From positions 15,803,248 through 15,867,247 of the forward strand of contig OY540811.1 in assembly GCA_961205875.1 (NCBI GenBank): DNA of 64,000 bases, in the 5' to 3' direction. The notes beneath the pieces were generated by a model. That model worked only from the letters and a program-made list of their open reading frames with translations, was not told where the DNA came from and ran no database searches. The stretch is from Sialis fuliginosa. Its lineage: Eukaryota > Arthropoda > Insecta > Megaloptera > Sialidae. Shown here piece after piece: positions 24,741 through 37,000 of the stretch. The position numbers and the translations under genes were made by a program. Numbering within the stretch: the stretch's first letter is position 1; each line of letters opens with the position of its first letter.

Positions 24741-25527
24741 AAATGACATATTATTCTAATTTAAAAATTTTAAATTAAATTAGTTTAGTATAACTTATAA
24801 TTCAAGATTTTTTTTATTATATGATTATATCATGCATCTAGGTTCCAAGTGATTCAAAACAACATAATAACGTAATTATATATTGTAAAATAAAATGCTA
24901 TTAATATTTTGTTATATAAAAAATACGCGTATCTATATTAATCTAAAAATATTTATTTTATGACATTTATATTTGGAGGTTTAATTTCTGATTTTTATCT
25001 GATGATAGGAAGGAAAAATGCGGAAGGAGGAACATCGGAACCAGTAAAATAATACTGTTTTCTTGCATGAGCGATCAACCATTATAAATGTGTTAGTTAT
25101 ATTGCTTACATCTCTATTAATATGGTTTAGTTATAGGTAGAATGTTTAATATAAAACTATTTAATTCTATTTAGTGGCGGTTAATATGAACGTAAGGTGA
25201 AATGTTATGTAGCCCACAAATTGTATCCTTATTTGTCGTGTATATTATTATGCAAGATAGGGTTCGAAATTGTAAATATAAAAAATAAAATCAATATTAT
25301 TTATACATATTAAAATTAATAAATAATATACATAATTTAATACATAAAAGACTATTAACTTAATGTAATGTAACATATGAAACTGAAAATTCGTTTTTTC
25401 ACAAAAAATGTGTCTCTACATCCACCAAGTTTTATAAAAATATCTAATGAGTTTTGGAGTTATTAAAAAAAAAAAATCTTGATCATTCTGTACCTACATC
25501 AAAAATAAAGCGAAAACATACCTACCT

Positions 25528-26898
25528 ATGACGGATTCCACGGTCGATCAGACAGAGCGCTCGCGCTGGTCTTTTTTAATGTATCGCTACTTTTTTATCT
25601 CGCTTTGTCCAGCGCCCACGGGGCTACAAAAAAAATCTGCATACGCAATTGGATAGATTTTTGTCTGTTCTTTCTAATGGTGTCCTCATTTTTCCCGGAA
25701 AATGCATTTTTCACCGAGAAAATCGTCTTCAAAGTTAAAGCGATTTATCGGAAAATATGTATCTTTTGAACCTGGCTTAAGTTATATCAATCGATAGATA
25801 ATCTAATGATAAACATCTGTACGAAATTTCAGGATGGAGACTTTAACGGTTCAAAAGTTATTAACGAATGTACATCGAAAAACGTGGTTTTGCGGCCGCG
25901 CGTGCTGCTACAAACAGCGCTACAACGCACGTAATGTTTAGATTTAAAAGTCTTTTGCATTTTTGCATTCGTGCAGAGGCGTATTTACCATGAAGCCATG
26001 GGGGCCATGGCCTAGGGCGGCAGGTCGAGAGGGGCGGTAGATTTTTTTAGTTTAATATAGCACATTTAAAAAAAATAATAAAGAAACAAAAAATGAGTAG
26101 CGTGACTAAAAAAAAAAAAGGTCATCAGTTTTTTATGTACATTATATCATATATTAAACATACTAGTATGTTTAATATATGATTATATTTTCCATTATTT
26201 GCAAAAAAAAATATCACTTTTCAGTTCATATAGGAATTTTGACTGTTAAAAATATATTATATTTTTCCATGGTATAGGGGCGGCAATTTTTTTTACCAGG
26301 GTGGAAATTTTTTTTTTTACCAGGGCGACAATTTTTTTGCCCAAAGCGGCAATTTTTTAAATGTGCTATATTAAACTAAAAAAATCTACCGCCCCTCTCG
26401 ACCTGTCGCCCTAGGCCATGGCCCCCATGGCTCCATGGTAAATACGCCTCTGCACGAATGCAAAAATCCAAAAGACTTTTAAATCTAAACATTACGTGCG
26501 TTGTAGCGCTGTTTGTAGCAGCACGCGCGGCCGCAAAACCACGTTTTTCGATGTACATTCGTTAATAACTTTTGAACCGTTAAAGTCTCCATCCTGAAAT
26601 TTCGTACAGATGTTCATCATTAGATTATCTATCGATTGATATAACTTAAGCCAGGTTCGAAAGATACATATTTTCCGATAAATCGCTTTAACTTTGAAGA
26701 CGATTTTCTCGGTGAAAGATGCATTTTCCGGGAAAAATGAGGACACCATTAGAAAGAGCAGACAAAAATCTATCCAATTGCGTATGCAGATTTTTTTTGT
26801 AGCCCCGTGGGCGCTGGACACAGCGAGATAGAAAAGTAGCGATACATTAAAAAAGGCCAGCGCGAGCGCTCTGTCTGATCGACCGTGGAATCCGTCAT
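25528..26898. mobile_element. Large foldback element with about 545-bp inverted arms
   Basis: The left arm 25528-26073 and right arm 26353-26898 are inverted copies differing at only scattered positions by eye. They start ATGACGGATTCCACGGTCGA and contain GCGGCCGCGCGTGCTGC and GCCATGGCCTAGGGCGG. The 280-bp centre holds a 38-bp perfect palindrome and repeated GGCAATTTTTT/ACCAGGG words. ORFs across the arms are mirror artefacts. It does not match a class I know. Confidence 0.9.
26146..26183. repeat. 38-bp perfect palindrome
   Basis: Two 15-bp arms, ATCATATATTAAACA and its complement, meet at TACTAGTA, itself palindromic, so there is no loop. It lies near the centre of the large foldback element. 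Confidence 0.92.
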
Positions 26899-26934
26899 GT
26901 TTATTTGAACTTTTTGTCTTAAAATTATGCACAG

Positions 26935-27250
26935 ATTAACTCCCTTTAATATTGACATTCAATTATGAAACATCCTGTATACATACATATATAGGGAAAT
27001 ATTTTACTACAAAAGTTGCAAATTTAATGTTCTACAAAAAGATCATTTACAATTTTTACGTAATATGAGCCGTTCTTGAGATATTTTGAAAAAAAAATTG
27101 CCTTACCACCATCTCCACCACCTGATTTTGATGATTTGTATGTGTTCATCTACTAGCTAGACACAATTAAAAAAAAAACAATAAGAATTTATCTATACGT
27201 GTGACAAGGATTCAGAGGACAAAGTGACACACACTAAGAGAAACCATTTT
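26935..27250 (-). mobile_element. Inverted copy of the 5905-6845 repeat family (partial)
   Basis: Read on the minus strand it gives CTGAATCCTTGTCACACG, AAAATCATCAAAATCAGG and ATATCTCAAGAACGGCTCAT, in the same order as at about 5990-6180. No ORF. Confidence 0.6.
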
Positions 27251-27711
27251 TTTTTTGCTTTAAGATAAATATGATCATATAGCAAAAATGTTATTTTATA
27301 AAAAGGAGAATGGAGGAATCAAAAAGAGCATAAAGAAGTTATAAGATAATATATATATGTATGTACTTATATGTTTTCATTCAAAGAAATAATATAATTT
27401 CTTCAAGTTTTGTAAATTTTGTTTGTATTACAAATTGTTAACACACAAATTTATTTAGTTGCCACGGCCAAGTTTAAAAAATGTAAATATAAAGTAAGAA
27501 AGGAATAATTAATAAGCGTGAACATAGTTAAGTATTATGTAACACATTTCTTCACAATGAACTTGTGGGAAGTACGTTTCCGTTATTTAATTCAGTTGGC
27601 AATGAATTTTAAAAATATTTTTAAAACGAAATTATTTAATTTAAATATCATTGAATGTAGTACTTTTATAAAAGAAGCATAAAAGAATTACAATTGTATG
27701 CTTATTAAAGA

Positions 27712-28570
27712 CTAGCTGGGCCCGCGCGGCTTCGCTCGCGTGGACTACGGAATTATTGTTTAGGATTTAAAAAATATATAGTTGAATTAAGTACAAACAC
27801 GACTAGTTATTATTGTAATAAAAACCAAACAACACTTAAATTACCTACCTTACAAAAGCGTATCAGAACAAAAAATAAAAATAATTTTTGTTCTATTTAA
27901 ATTTAAAAGTTAATTATTGAAAACAAAATAAACAATTGACAATCAAAAGAATACCGACCTGTTCCCTCTGCCCTGCGTCTAGTTGGTACGCTCTCTCTTT
28001 GCCGCACGTCGCGACACGGGTCGCCATCGCGCGAATAATATGTTCCCGTATGTATATTTCGATATTTTCTAAACTATACGACCAAATTGGATTCTGTAAA
28101 GGGCAAATTATATCTACATTAAGTACTTATGACGATGAAATAATTTATTTCGATAAGGATTAATGTTTTGCAGGTCATAAGTCCACGTAAACAAAACTCA
28201 AATATTTTAAATTTTCTTTGTAACATAAAAGCAGTCATTGTGGCATAAATATAGAAGTTAGACATATGGTGTCGATGACTTTATTGTAGATCTTTTTATT
28301 CTACACAGTTCTTTAATACATTATTTTGTTCAATATTGAACGATTTAGGCAGCGTATTGCAAAATAGCGCGCCGATGGCAAATTTTTTTCCGACTTGATT
28401 GACTATTATCGTCACTGCTTAGTTGTTATGTTACCTAACGTAACAAAATATAGCCTATAACCTGACCAGAATAAAAAAAAACAAACGTAAATCTGATGAT
28501 TGGTTCTCGATTGATAACCGCACTAACGGACATACAGACAGACAGAGAGACGTTGAGCTTTATATATATT
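27712..28570 (+). mobile_element. Non-autonomous element starting CTAGCTGGGCCCGCGCGG
   Basis: It begins ACTAGCTGGGCCCGCGCGGC and ends ACAGACAGACAGAGAGACGT plus TATATATATTAAG. The GC-rich interior (27955-28040) makes a 75-codon ORF that resembles no protein I know. Such starts are very common in insect genomes. Confidence 0.6.
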
Positions 28571-31527
28571 AAGGTTGTATAAAAAGTAATATTAATTATA
28601 CTTTCTTAATTCTGCAAGTGTAGATTTTAAATTGGTATTGTAAACTTTTTATGAAGTAAGGTCGAAATATTTTTTCTGTTTACTTTATAAAAAATAAATT
28701 AGTTATATGGAATGATATGACAATTTCTGATCATATGTATATGAAACAGCCATTAGGTATGTAAGTTTAAAATATCTGACAAATATAACTTTTTTACTCA
28801 TCAACACTCAAGTAAATTTTTTTTAGAATAATGTTAATAAAAAGTATCTACATGATTTTATTGATATAACTCAATTTATGTATAATAATTAATTATTAAT
28901 TTTGAACAGATATAAAAAAAAGTATACTTTTTAAATTATTACTATCTCTATTGTAAAATTTATATTGCGTTGAATTATATGTTTTATTATTTGATTATAA
29001 GTGACAAGTTGTTATATTGTTTATGAGCCATAATTATATTAACAATCGCTTTTATGTATTACATCCCCATTCGTATTTCAATTTAGGTATATCAGAGTTC
29101 AACTTAATTTGAAATTTGAAATATTTTATTTGCATGCAATGCGTTTTATGAATATACAAAACATGCATTAAAATATACAATTGTGGTGGATATGCACATT
29201 TTAAATATAGATATACATAGTATACAATATATGTAGATAACATAGATAGTATTTAAATATGATAGTATATACATACATATATAGGTTTTAATAAAAAAAT
29301 CGAGTTTTGCGCTAGGACCTAGGCGCATATACAAGGAGGGGGTCCTAGGAGTCATGACCCTCCCCCCACAAGAATTAAAGAGATATACTAGATATTATGA
29401 AGAGATCAGAAATTTATTTAAATTTTCAACTACAAAATCATTTGAATAAAAATTTTATAATATGATAATTATGTAGCTGCTTGACACGTCGAAATGAAGA
29501 TTGACATAATACTTTTAATAATATTAATTTATTAGTTCAGTTTTACTCCTGACAGAGAGCATTGAACAAGTTCAAAGAGAGAAGCAAATACAAAAATATA
29601 ACATAAAACATAATACATAGGTATATATGATTTTATTTTAATTCTAATTATGTATATACATATGTATATAAAATGAATGAAAAATAAACAAACAAAAATC
29701 TATGGTGTAGTGGTTACAATTCAGTAGAGAAGATTTAAAAACAGTTTTAAATGTTTCTAGTGGAAGATTTTTTTGATTGTTAGGAACTTCGTTTCTGATT
29801 CTTACAATAGTATTGAGTTGTGTACTTTATTGAATACAACTGCTAATCGCGTTTGAATTGTTTTGTGATCATCCTTATTCCTAGTATTGTACTCATGACA
29901 ATATTGATCATTTTCGAATAAATGAGGAAATTTTTTGTAAAAAACCATATGTAAAGGTCTGGAAGGGTTAATAATTTTAATTCGCTGAAGTATGGTTTGC
30001 AGGAAGTATGAGGCGATAAGGTTTTTATGACTCGTATGCAGCGTTTCTGAGTAATGAACAAGTCCCCAGTATGTTTGGAGTTTCCCCAGAATATTATGCC
30101 GTAGCTGAGGATAGATTGGATGTAGGAGTAGTATATATTCAGCATTATAAGAAGTATATAATATATAATAATATATATAATATAATACAATTAATATTGA
30201 GCATCACTAAAATAATTATTTTATACGAGTTATAGGAAATTGACTTTACTTCATTTCTAGTTACCATATTGTGCATCTCTTTTATTGGAAAATCCGATTT
30301 TTTAAAATACACAATTAAAGAACTTGCAGTCAAGAAAATGTTTGTTAATTAATATCTCGAAAACAAGAACAGAAATAAATTTTGATTTACAGATTATTAA
30401 TCAGCGAATTTTTCTGCATACTGTTCTGGAACAGTCTGTATTTTTTTTTGCAAAAACTAAACGATAAAATATTTTGTGATTTATTATAAGTACGTTTATT
30501 TCAAATATATATATATGCTGCTATTAGAAAGTGTTTTTCTAAAAGTTAAATTTATAATTTATTTTTTGTATAACCCCCTCCAAGAAGTTAGGCTGTATAC
30601 TTGCCTGCAGTAGAATCCCTAGTTCTTTTATAATATACTATCGGCCCCACCATGGTTTCGGACGGAAATTAATATTTCACCCCCTGTCATGTATGGAGGG
30701 TTATAATTGTTGTATTAGCAGACCCGGCAAAAGTTATTCTACTCAAAAATAATTTGTTTAAAAATCAGATCATAGATACACATTTATTTATTATTATTTT
30801 TTAAATTATTATTATTATTATTTTGCAGATTACGCTTATTTCAAACTCGATATTTTTTTTTTGTATACGACAGTTTTATATTAGTAGATTTTTAATTTTT
30901 AAGAAATAATCTAAAGGTAGTTAAGAATCAGTTTCGAGACCCCCATAATTCTTTCATTTTAATCTTTAGTTTAATAAGTATATCTCATTACCTATGTTAA
31001 AACTACTTTGAAATAAGATATAATATTTTAGCATTATATCTGCAATGTGTGAAAATGTACTTTATTAAATTACATGCAATCGAGCTCAATCTTTATAATG
31101 TTGTCTAGGTCAGAGACCATAGAATTCTCTGGAACTGGTTATATACTTCGTCTGAAGGTGAGTCAATGCCGCGGCCGCGCCGGCTTGGATTTTTATACTG
31201 TTTTTGTATCGAGTGCTGTGTCGACAGACAGTTAAATTGTTTTGTTTGTATTTTTGTATCAGTTTGATTGATCGTATATACGAGTATACACAATACAGAT
31301 TGGATTATTTGAACTAAAAAATCATACGGATAAATGTGAAATTGTGAAGTTATTGAACGTTATTCCGTCGCTAGATAGAAATTATCTTAGCTATAATTAT
31401 ATTTTCAATGACCTACATACTAATGTAAATTTGACTAATTGTAGATTTCATAATATTTTAGTGTTCCGTAGGTACCGAATCCGGAAGAAACGGAACACTT
31501 AAGGAATCAACACTTCTGAACTGTTTA
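28571..31527. other. Intergenic region with LINE remnant and repeat fragment
   Basis: Apart from the LINE remnant (29805-30190) and a repeat fragment at 30640-30785 (reverse copy of the family at 20270-20410), it is AT-rich with no gene. A short GC-rich spot, GCCGCGGCCGCGCCGGC, lies at about 31168-31184. Confidence 0.6.
29805..30190 (-). pseudogene. Jockey/CR1-like LINE reverse-transcriptase C-terminal remnant
   Basis: The minus strand encodes YYSYIQSILSYGIIFWGN, ITQKRCIRVIKTL and LLTLPDLYIW, the typical end of a non-LTR reverse transcriptase. After a frameshift near 29900-29920 it continues as HEYNTRNKDDHKTIQTRLAV to a stop near 29806. It is 5'-truncated and frameshifted, hence dead. Confidence 0.8.
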
Positions 31528-31921
31528 AAGGGTCGATTACATTGAGCGAGTTTACAAGCTAACAAGCCAGCTTGTTAGTTTGTAAGATAGTGATGATGCA
31601 CACAAAAATTTCCACTCGCTCAGTAGCCAACTAGCTAGCGAGTTAACAACGTGTTGTGAATACATTTTATAGACACTGAAACCAGGAATCACCGAGAAAC
31701 TAGCAGCTACCGAACTAGCTACTATGATGACACACGGCTAGTTTACAAGCTAAGAAGCTGACAAGCCTACAATCCAGCGAGTAAAGTAGCCCGGCATTAA
31801 ACTTTTGTAGCAGATTGTTTACAAGCAGCTTGTTAGCTTGTGAACATGATTACACTGAGCGAGTTTACAAGCTAACAAGCTGGCTTGTTAGCTTGTAAAC
31901 TTGCTCAATGTAATCTACCCT
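31528..31921. mobile_element. MITE whose inverted ends are themselves hairpins (about 394 bp)
   Basis: The left end AGGGTCGATTACATTGAGCG and inverted right end AGGGTAGATTACATTGAGCA match. Each is followed by TTTACAAGCTAACAAGC and its own local complement GCTTGTTAGTTTGTAA or GCTTGTTAGCTTGTAAA. More GCTTGTTAG words are scattered inside. No ORF. Confidence 0.85.
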
Positions 31922-33394
31922 ATAGATTAAAAACAAAATCTGTCCCAACAAGTGGGTTTTCAAATGAAAGCTAGTGACTTGGGGAACTTTAATATACGTA
32001 CAAAAATGCACTTGCACTTTTTTATATCATAATTTCAAAAAACAAACAATTTGTATTTACTCACAATGTATTTTTTTAAATATTCAATGTAAATTAAAAA
32101 AAAACGGAAGTTTATGAAAGAAAATATTTTGTTATTAAGGTATAATAGTTGACCTATGATAAAAACCGGATTTTAAAAATTTTACACTATCCAAATACTT
32201 TAAATAAAAGCTTAAAGCCATCAAACCTTAATACAAAATTTTAAGATAATACTTTCCTTAAGATCGTCTTCTTTTGCAATAAGTAAGAACTGACTTCAAC
32301 AACAGCTAAAGTAATGAAAAACAATTAATCATAAAATAACTTACCTTATATTAATACATTGATACAGTCAACAAATTCACCTTGAAATGCATTTTTTGTT
32401 TGTTCACTAAAACTTTTTGTGAATTTTGACAGCAAAATTACCATTAATTTTGTTTGATTTCAGCTTATATTAATTATTATTTTTTGATTATGATGGGTTA
32501 AATAAATAGCAGATTACTTATTTAAATGTCATAAGTGTGTATACACTTATAATTTTTTTGATTAATAAAAATATTACAAAAATACTAGAAAGTATAACAA
32601 AAATATCATCAATATAAATACATATATTTTATTTATTTACTTTAGTTAATCTATGATCATATTAATTTTATAAATTTTATATATATTATACATATTATGA
32701 TCTCAGGGTATACATATTTTTAAATAATTGTTGGCCCCTACAAAAAAAATTGCACAAAAATTTGATTAATATCCAGTCGACAAAAATTGTATCATCATTG
32801 ATATTTTTTATATCGAATTTATTTAACATATGTAATATGTAATGAACATATTTTGTAGAAATTGAATACATTTATTACTAAAATATCCAAGGCACTTTCT
32901 TAATCCCAAATTTATAAAAAAAAATATAGATAATATTTTTTACAATTTTTATTTAAAATATTTTTTTAATTACTAATTGTTTATAAAAAAATTTTAATTT
33001 GCCAAGGGTGAACTTTTGTTTTCGTTTGTCATATTTTCTTTAGAATAGGGCATTTTTTTTCGAAGCTTGTATCGATCCCATATACCTATAGGTATATGTA
33101 TATAAACTTTTACCCTTCGTTTCAATGAATTGTACTAGGCAGAAAATGCTTTTAAGTACGAGAAAAAAAACAACGGCGTCTGAAGAGAATGGGAGCTATT
33201 ATTTATGTCAATGTTAATTTTGCAATTACGTCTAAAAAATCAAAAGATTGGATTTTAAATAATTCAGTTGTATTACACATAGGTAATTATTAAACGATAG
33301 TGTAACAAAAATGACATTTTTGATCTAAAGTTTTTTACGATAAAATAAAGTAAAAGTTAGGTGTTTTACAGTGATTGAATAAATTATGGGATGA
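31922..33394. other. Intergenic region downstream of the ADAMTS gene
   Basis: Very AT-rich with long A/T runs. No gene, RNA or clear repeat seen. Confidence 0.6.
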
Positions 33395-33400
33395 TTTATT
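33395..33400 (-). terminator. Possible polyadenylation signal of the ADAMTS gene
   Basis: AATAAA on the minus strand, about 320 bp past the ADAMTS stop codon. It is the first perfect AATAAA noticed downstream. In DNA this AT-rich such hexamers are common by chance. Confidence 0.25.
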
Positions 33401-33718
33401 TATAAAATTTCAATTCGTACTAACGAGGTTTCACTGTATTAGACTTTGAACATTTTAAGACCATTACGACATTACTGTGGTTTGTAGTTCTTAAGTACTA
33501 TACCGTCAAACATAAGATTTTTATATTCACCCAGTATATTTTTGTTTAACATCAATATCTGAAGATCGTTGAACATCTACAAAATGAAATCATCATCAGG
33601 AAAATAATTTCAATTAAAACGCCAAGAATAATATAACTTGACAAGCGTGTTAGAACTGAAGTAAAATATTTAACTAGATAGAAATAAAATATATAATCCA
33701 AGAAAATCTAGTCCGCAT

Positions 33719-34015
33719 TTAATCAGGAAGATAGTTAAGAGTACACGATTTACAACATAGTCTTTTAAACCCTTGTATCACGCAATATCGGCCGAAGAAG
33801 TCAGTAAGTGTGCAGTATTGTGACAAATCTGCGCGACATTTCCGCGATCTACGTCGGTTTTTGTGGCACGCGGGGTGCGTGCGCCGGGTGTACGGGCCTC
33901 TGCAGGCCCGGCGCTGGGCTGGAGGTGCCATGCCGCATGAGAAAACTGGCTCACCTGGTGGTACTGGGCAGTAGACTTCGCGTGTTGAGAAACCTACTCC
34001 ACATGTTACTGAACA
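33719..34015 (-). CDS. ADAMTS terminal exon: fourth TSP1 and PLAC domain, stop codon
   Basis: Encodes [16 protein letters not shown], a proline/arginine-rich linker ([18 protein letters not shown]), and a PLAC domain: [25 protein letters not shown]. It ends NYLPD and a TAA stop at 33721-33719. The acceptor TTCTAG|TGT joins EWSQ to CSVTCG in frame, rebuilding a complete TSP1 start. Confidence 0.92.
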   Translation of the reverse strand, partial: CSVTCGVGFSTREVYCPVPPGEPVFSCGMAPPAQRRACRGPYTRRTHPACHKNRRRSRKCRADLSQYCTLTDFFGRYCVIQGFKRLCCKSCTLNYLPD

Positions 34016-37000
34016 CTAGAAATACATATAAAATAAGTTTAAATATTTATGCTGGATAGCATAAAAAAACGGATCATTAGCTAATCGTGATAAATGCATT
34101 GCACAAATTTCGATTAAATATGTTTCATTTCGATAGAAGTGTGGTTTGGTAATATTGAGAATAATCAGATGTATTGGTGAAGTGAGTGTAAAATATACAC
34201 AATAAACCCTTATCTGACATTAGATGTTATAATTTTAATTTTCATTGGTAAACTGGCTAACCAAATCAAGTGTTATCAAACAACTTGAGAGATATATTGT
34301 TTTAAAAGCTGGGAATTAGTAGATTAAATAAAACTATCACTTACTTGCGACCATTCAGAATGCACCCAAAATGCAGGACACGCGTATCTGTTGCAAGTCC
34401 TTATATCTACTGGCTTAGTTTCAGAAGAGCATATACTTGGTGAAATAGCGTAATGGATCAGTATCTGAAGCCGTCTATCGTCATTTTCACTACGGTTCGA
34501 TGTTGTCGCTGTCGTCGATATAGATATAGCATCCAATGCACTTTGATGGACACAGTACAACTCCCTCGTCTGGATACCCCGAGAACCGCAGGTTACGCTG
34601 CAAGATTCCCATTCTCCGGGGATCCACGTGAATGAACAACTATGAAAACATCATATGGTATTTTAAAATTATTAGCTTTAAAGCTCTTATTCACTTTTAT
34701 AATTAATTTTAACTATACTATTTGAAACTGAATGTAGGGGAAAAATAGAAAAATCGAGTAAAAAACTTAGTTTGACTTTTCGTTCAGTTTCCCACACACT
34801 CTTAGTTCTAGCCATAAAATTTAGACGGTTTGATTAAAACTGAGAGCCTTTAGGGAAATTTTTCATCGAAACGTTATTTTTATGCTGAATTCTTTCACGA
34901 ATCGATTTACCTAATCAATCTCATAAGGTAGAACTAAAACTTTATATTTATAAATACACGGGTGATGGTTACCTTATATTATTACAAGACTCTACATCAT
35001 GTGCAGGTTTATCAGCTAAAGGGCATAGTCTCCGAGACACGGTTCGTCCTGTCTGAGTATCCTGGCAAGCCAGAGATCTTTGACGACGTCCCCCAGGTCC
35101 ACAACTCGTTGAGCATGGGCCCCAGCCGGCCACTACCCACTGATACCTCCCGGCAGCAGCGATATCATCCACGTGTAGTACGTAATTGTAACGTATAGTC
35201 AACGTTGGTTCTTGAGCGACAACTTCGGCAGGTACTTGTAACTAGATAGTTAGATAACAGATTGATTAACTTGCCATATAGTAATTCCATTTTTGGTTAA
35301 ATATTTAAGTAATTCGCCAATGAATTAAAAAATACTTTTTAATTCTCATTAATTTTGATTTCTAAAAGACTAAATTTTAAAACTTGATATATAAAGAGAA
35401 TTTAGCTGCAATTTTAAAAATATTATTTCGTAGCTGAAAGCATTAAAAACATTTTTGATAAAAAATTATCCTTCATTGATCGTAAATAGCTTCGCTAAAA
35501 ATCTATTAATTTTTAATTTTTATTTTTTACGATAATTTGTTCAATTTGTAGAGAAGCTCATAAAGTGAAATCGACTATTTTAGCTGAAAATTTCAGCGTT
35601 TTCAAACTGTAATTTTTTCCACTCGTTGCATTTTAAAAATTTATTTTTCAAGGAATCTTAAACTTGAGGTTTTAAGATTTAATTATATTTAAGAAAATTT
35701 CATCGAGATCATTTTTAGCAAATTTACAGCTATTTAAATATTGCACATTTAAAAAAAAATTAAAAAAAGTTTTTTTCTTACTACTGTATCTTTAATGTGT
35801 AAATAAAAGTTATTTTTTTCCGGTCCCGCATTTATTTTTGCACACATTCCCACAAACCCTAGCACCGGCTCTGCAAAAGACAACCCAACATGAAACAAAA
35901 TCAACAATTACCAAAACCAACACGTCCTGCAACAACGGTCCTTTCGCGTACAACCGCAGTTCGTCTTCAATGGCTTTATGTAAATGAAACCTGGCGCCTT
36001 CGATCACCGAGTGTCCACTTGTCGACACTTGTAGATTGTGCTGATATTTGTCCCGGTCTCTTATCACGATTCGTGCAAATGCCGACATCTTGATACTGTT
36101 TACAGAGATGTTGATCGAGTGGGCCTGTGCCGGCAGGACAATGATCCTGTTTAATTCTGTGACGTATATAAACAAGTTAAAGGAGTTAGATTTAAAACAA
36201 AGACTGGATCCTTTATAATTGTTTAGGTCCAGTGATTATCAAACGGCGTGAAGCAATCTTCTAGACGTCATAAACTAAATAAATATAAAAAAAAACAACA
36301 TTCATATGTTTCTCCTTCTATCTCGGTTTTTTATGTTTTTGTCTATGGACATTCTACAATCAATAGATAATAAAAGACAACTGTCAGTTATACACTTGAT
36401 GAGATATTGTATTTTTACTTTTATTTGAGAGCATTTTTTTAAACAAATATAATTTTCAAGAGAAAATGATGTAGACATTGTACACATTGTTAAAATAGCT
36501 ATGAATACTTGAATTATACATCTTATCGTTTTTCACCACAAGAAATATTTTTCGTAAACTTTTATTTACCTTTCTTTATGACTTTGTGTATAATAGAACT
36601 CGCGTTCCTGCATTCAGAATTATTTCCACCACAAACTCCACACAAATCTTCTACTTTATCTGACAGGAAATCTCCATCGCAACCGATATTTTTACATTCA
36701 CCCTAGAACATTATATTATCACGAAACAAAATAATTATCAAAATTACAATACAATGTATACCTCAATAATTGTTAATAGACAATTATGTAGTAGACATAA
36801 AATTATAATAATTAAAATTTTTGAGTGATGGTTGAAGTTAGTTCAAGGGAAACAGCAGAACAGTTTATCTTACAATTGATTTAAAATTAATTAGTTAAAC
36901 TAAAAAAAAATATCTTAACCACAATAAAAAAATAAAAATTACATTAAACTCCTGTTTGGTCAGACTACTAAAGGATTGTGCAAAATGTTTAAGAAATTTG

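Larger units (their letters stand above)
19289..25527. other. Intergenic region with dispersed repeat fragments
   Basis: No gene supported. It contains a repeat fragment at 20040-20440 (tail CCCTCCATAAGAGACAGG... GACGGGTCCGC), a two-copy 39-bp direct repeat at 22304-22390, a repeat with GACAGACACACAGACATC around 22560-22860, and a repeat starting ACGGCTAAGTGTGTGTTAGG at 24186-24740. The rest is AT-rich. Confidence 0.6.

Noticed and set aside
26492-26932. 146-codon minus-strand open frame
   Set aside because: It lies in the right arm of the large foldback and is mirrored in the left arm. It has no recognisable domain and looks like a by-product of GC-rich repeat sequence.
27936-28163. 75-codon plus-strand open frame
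   Set aside because: Lies in the GC-rich interior of a common non-autonomous element; no known motif.
29700-29730. tRNA-like A-box phrase TGGTGTAGTGGTTA
   Set aside because: No cloverleaf and no B-box GGTTCGANNCC at the right distance; probably a chance or tRNA-derived remnant.
35890-36093. 67-codon plus-strand open frame
   Set aside because: Antisense shadow of the ADAMTS spacer exon 35912-36156.
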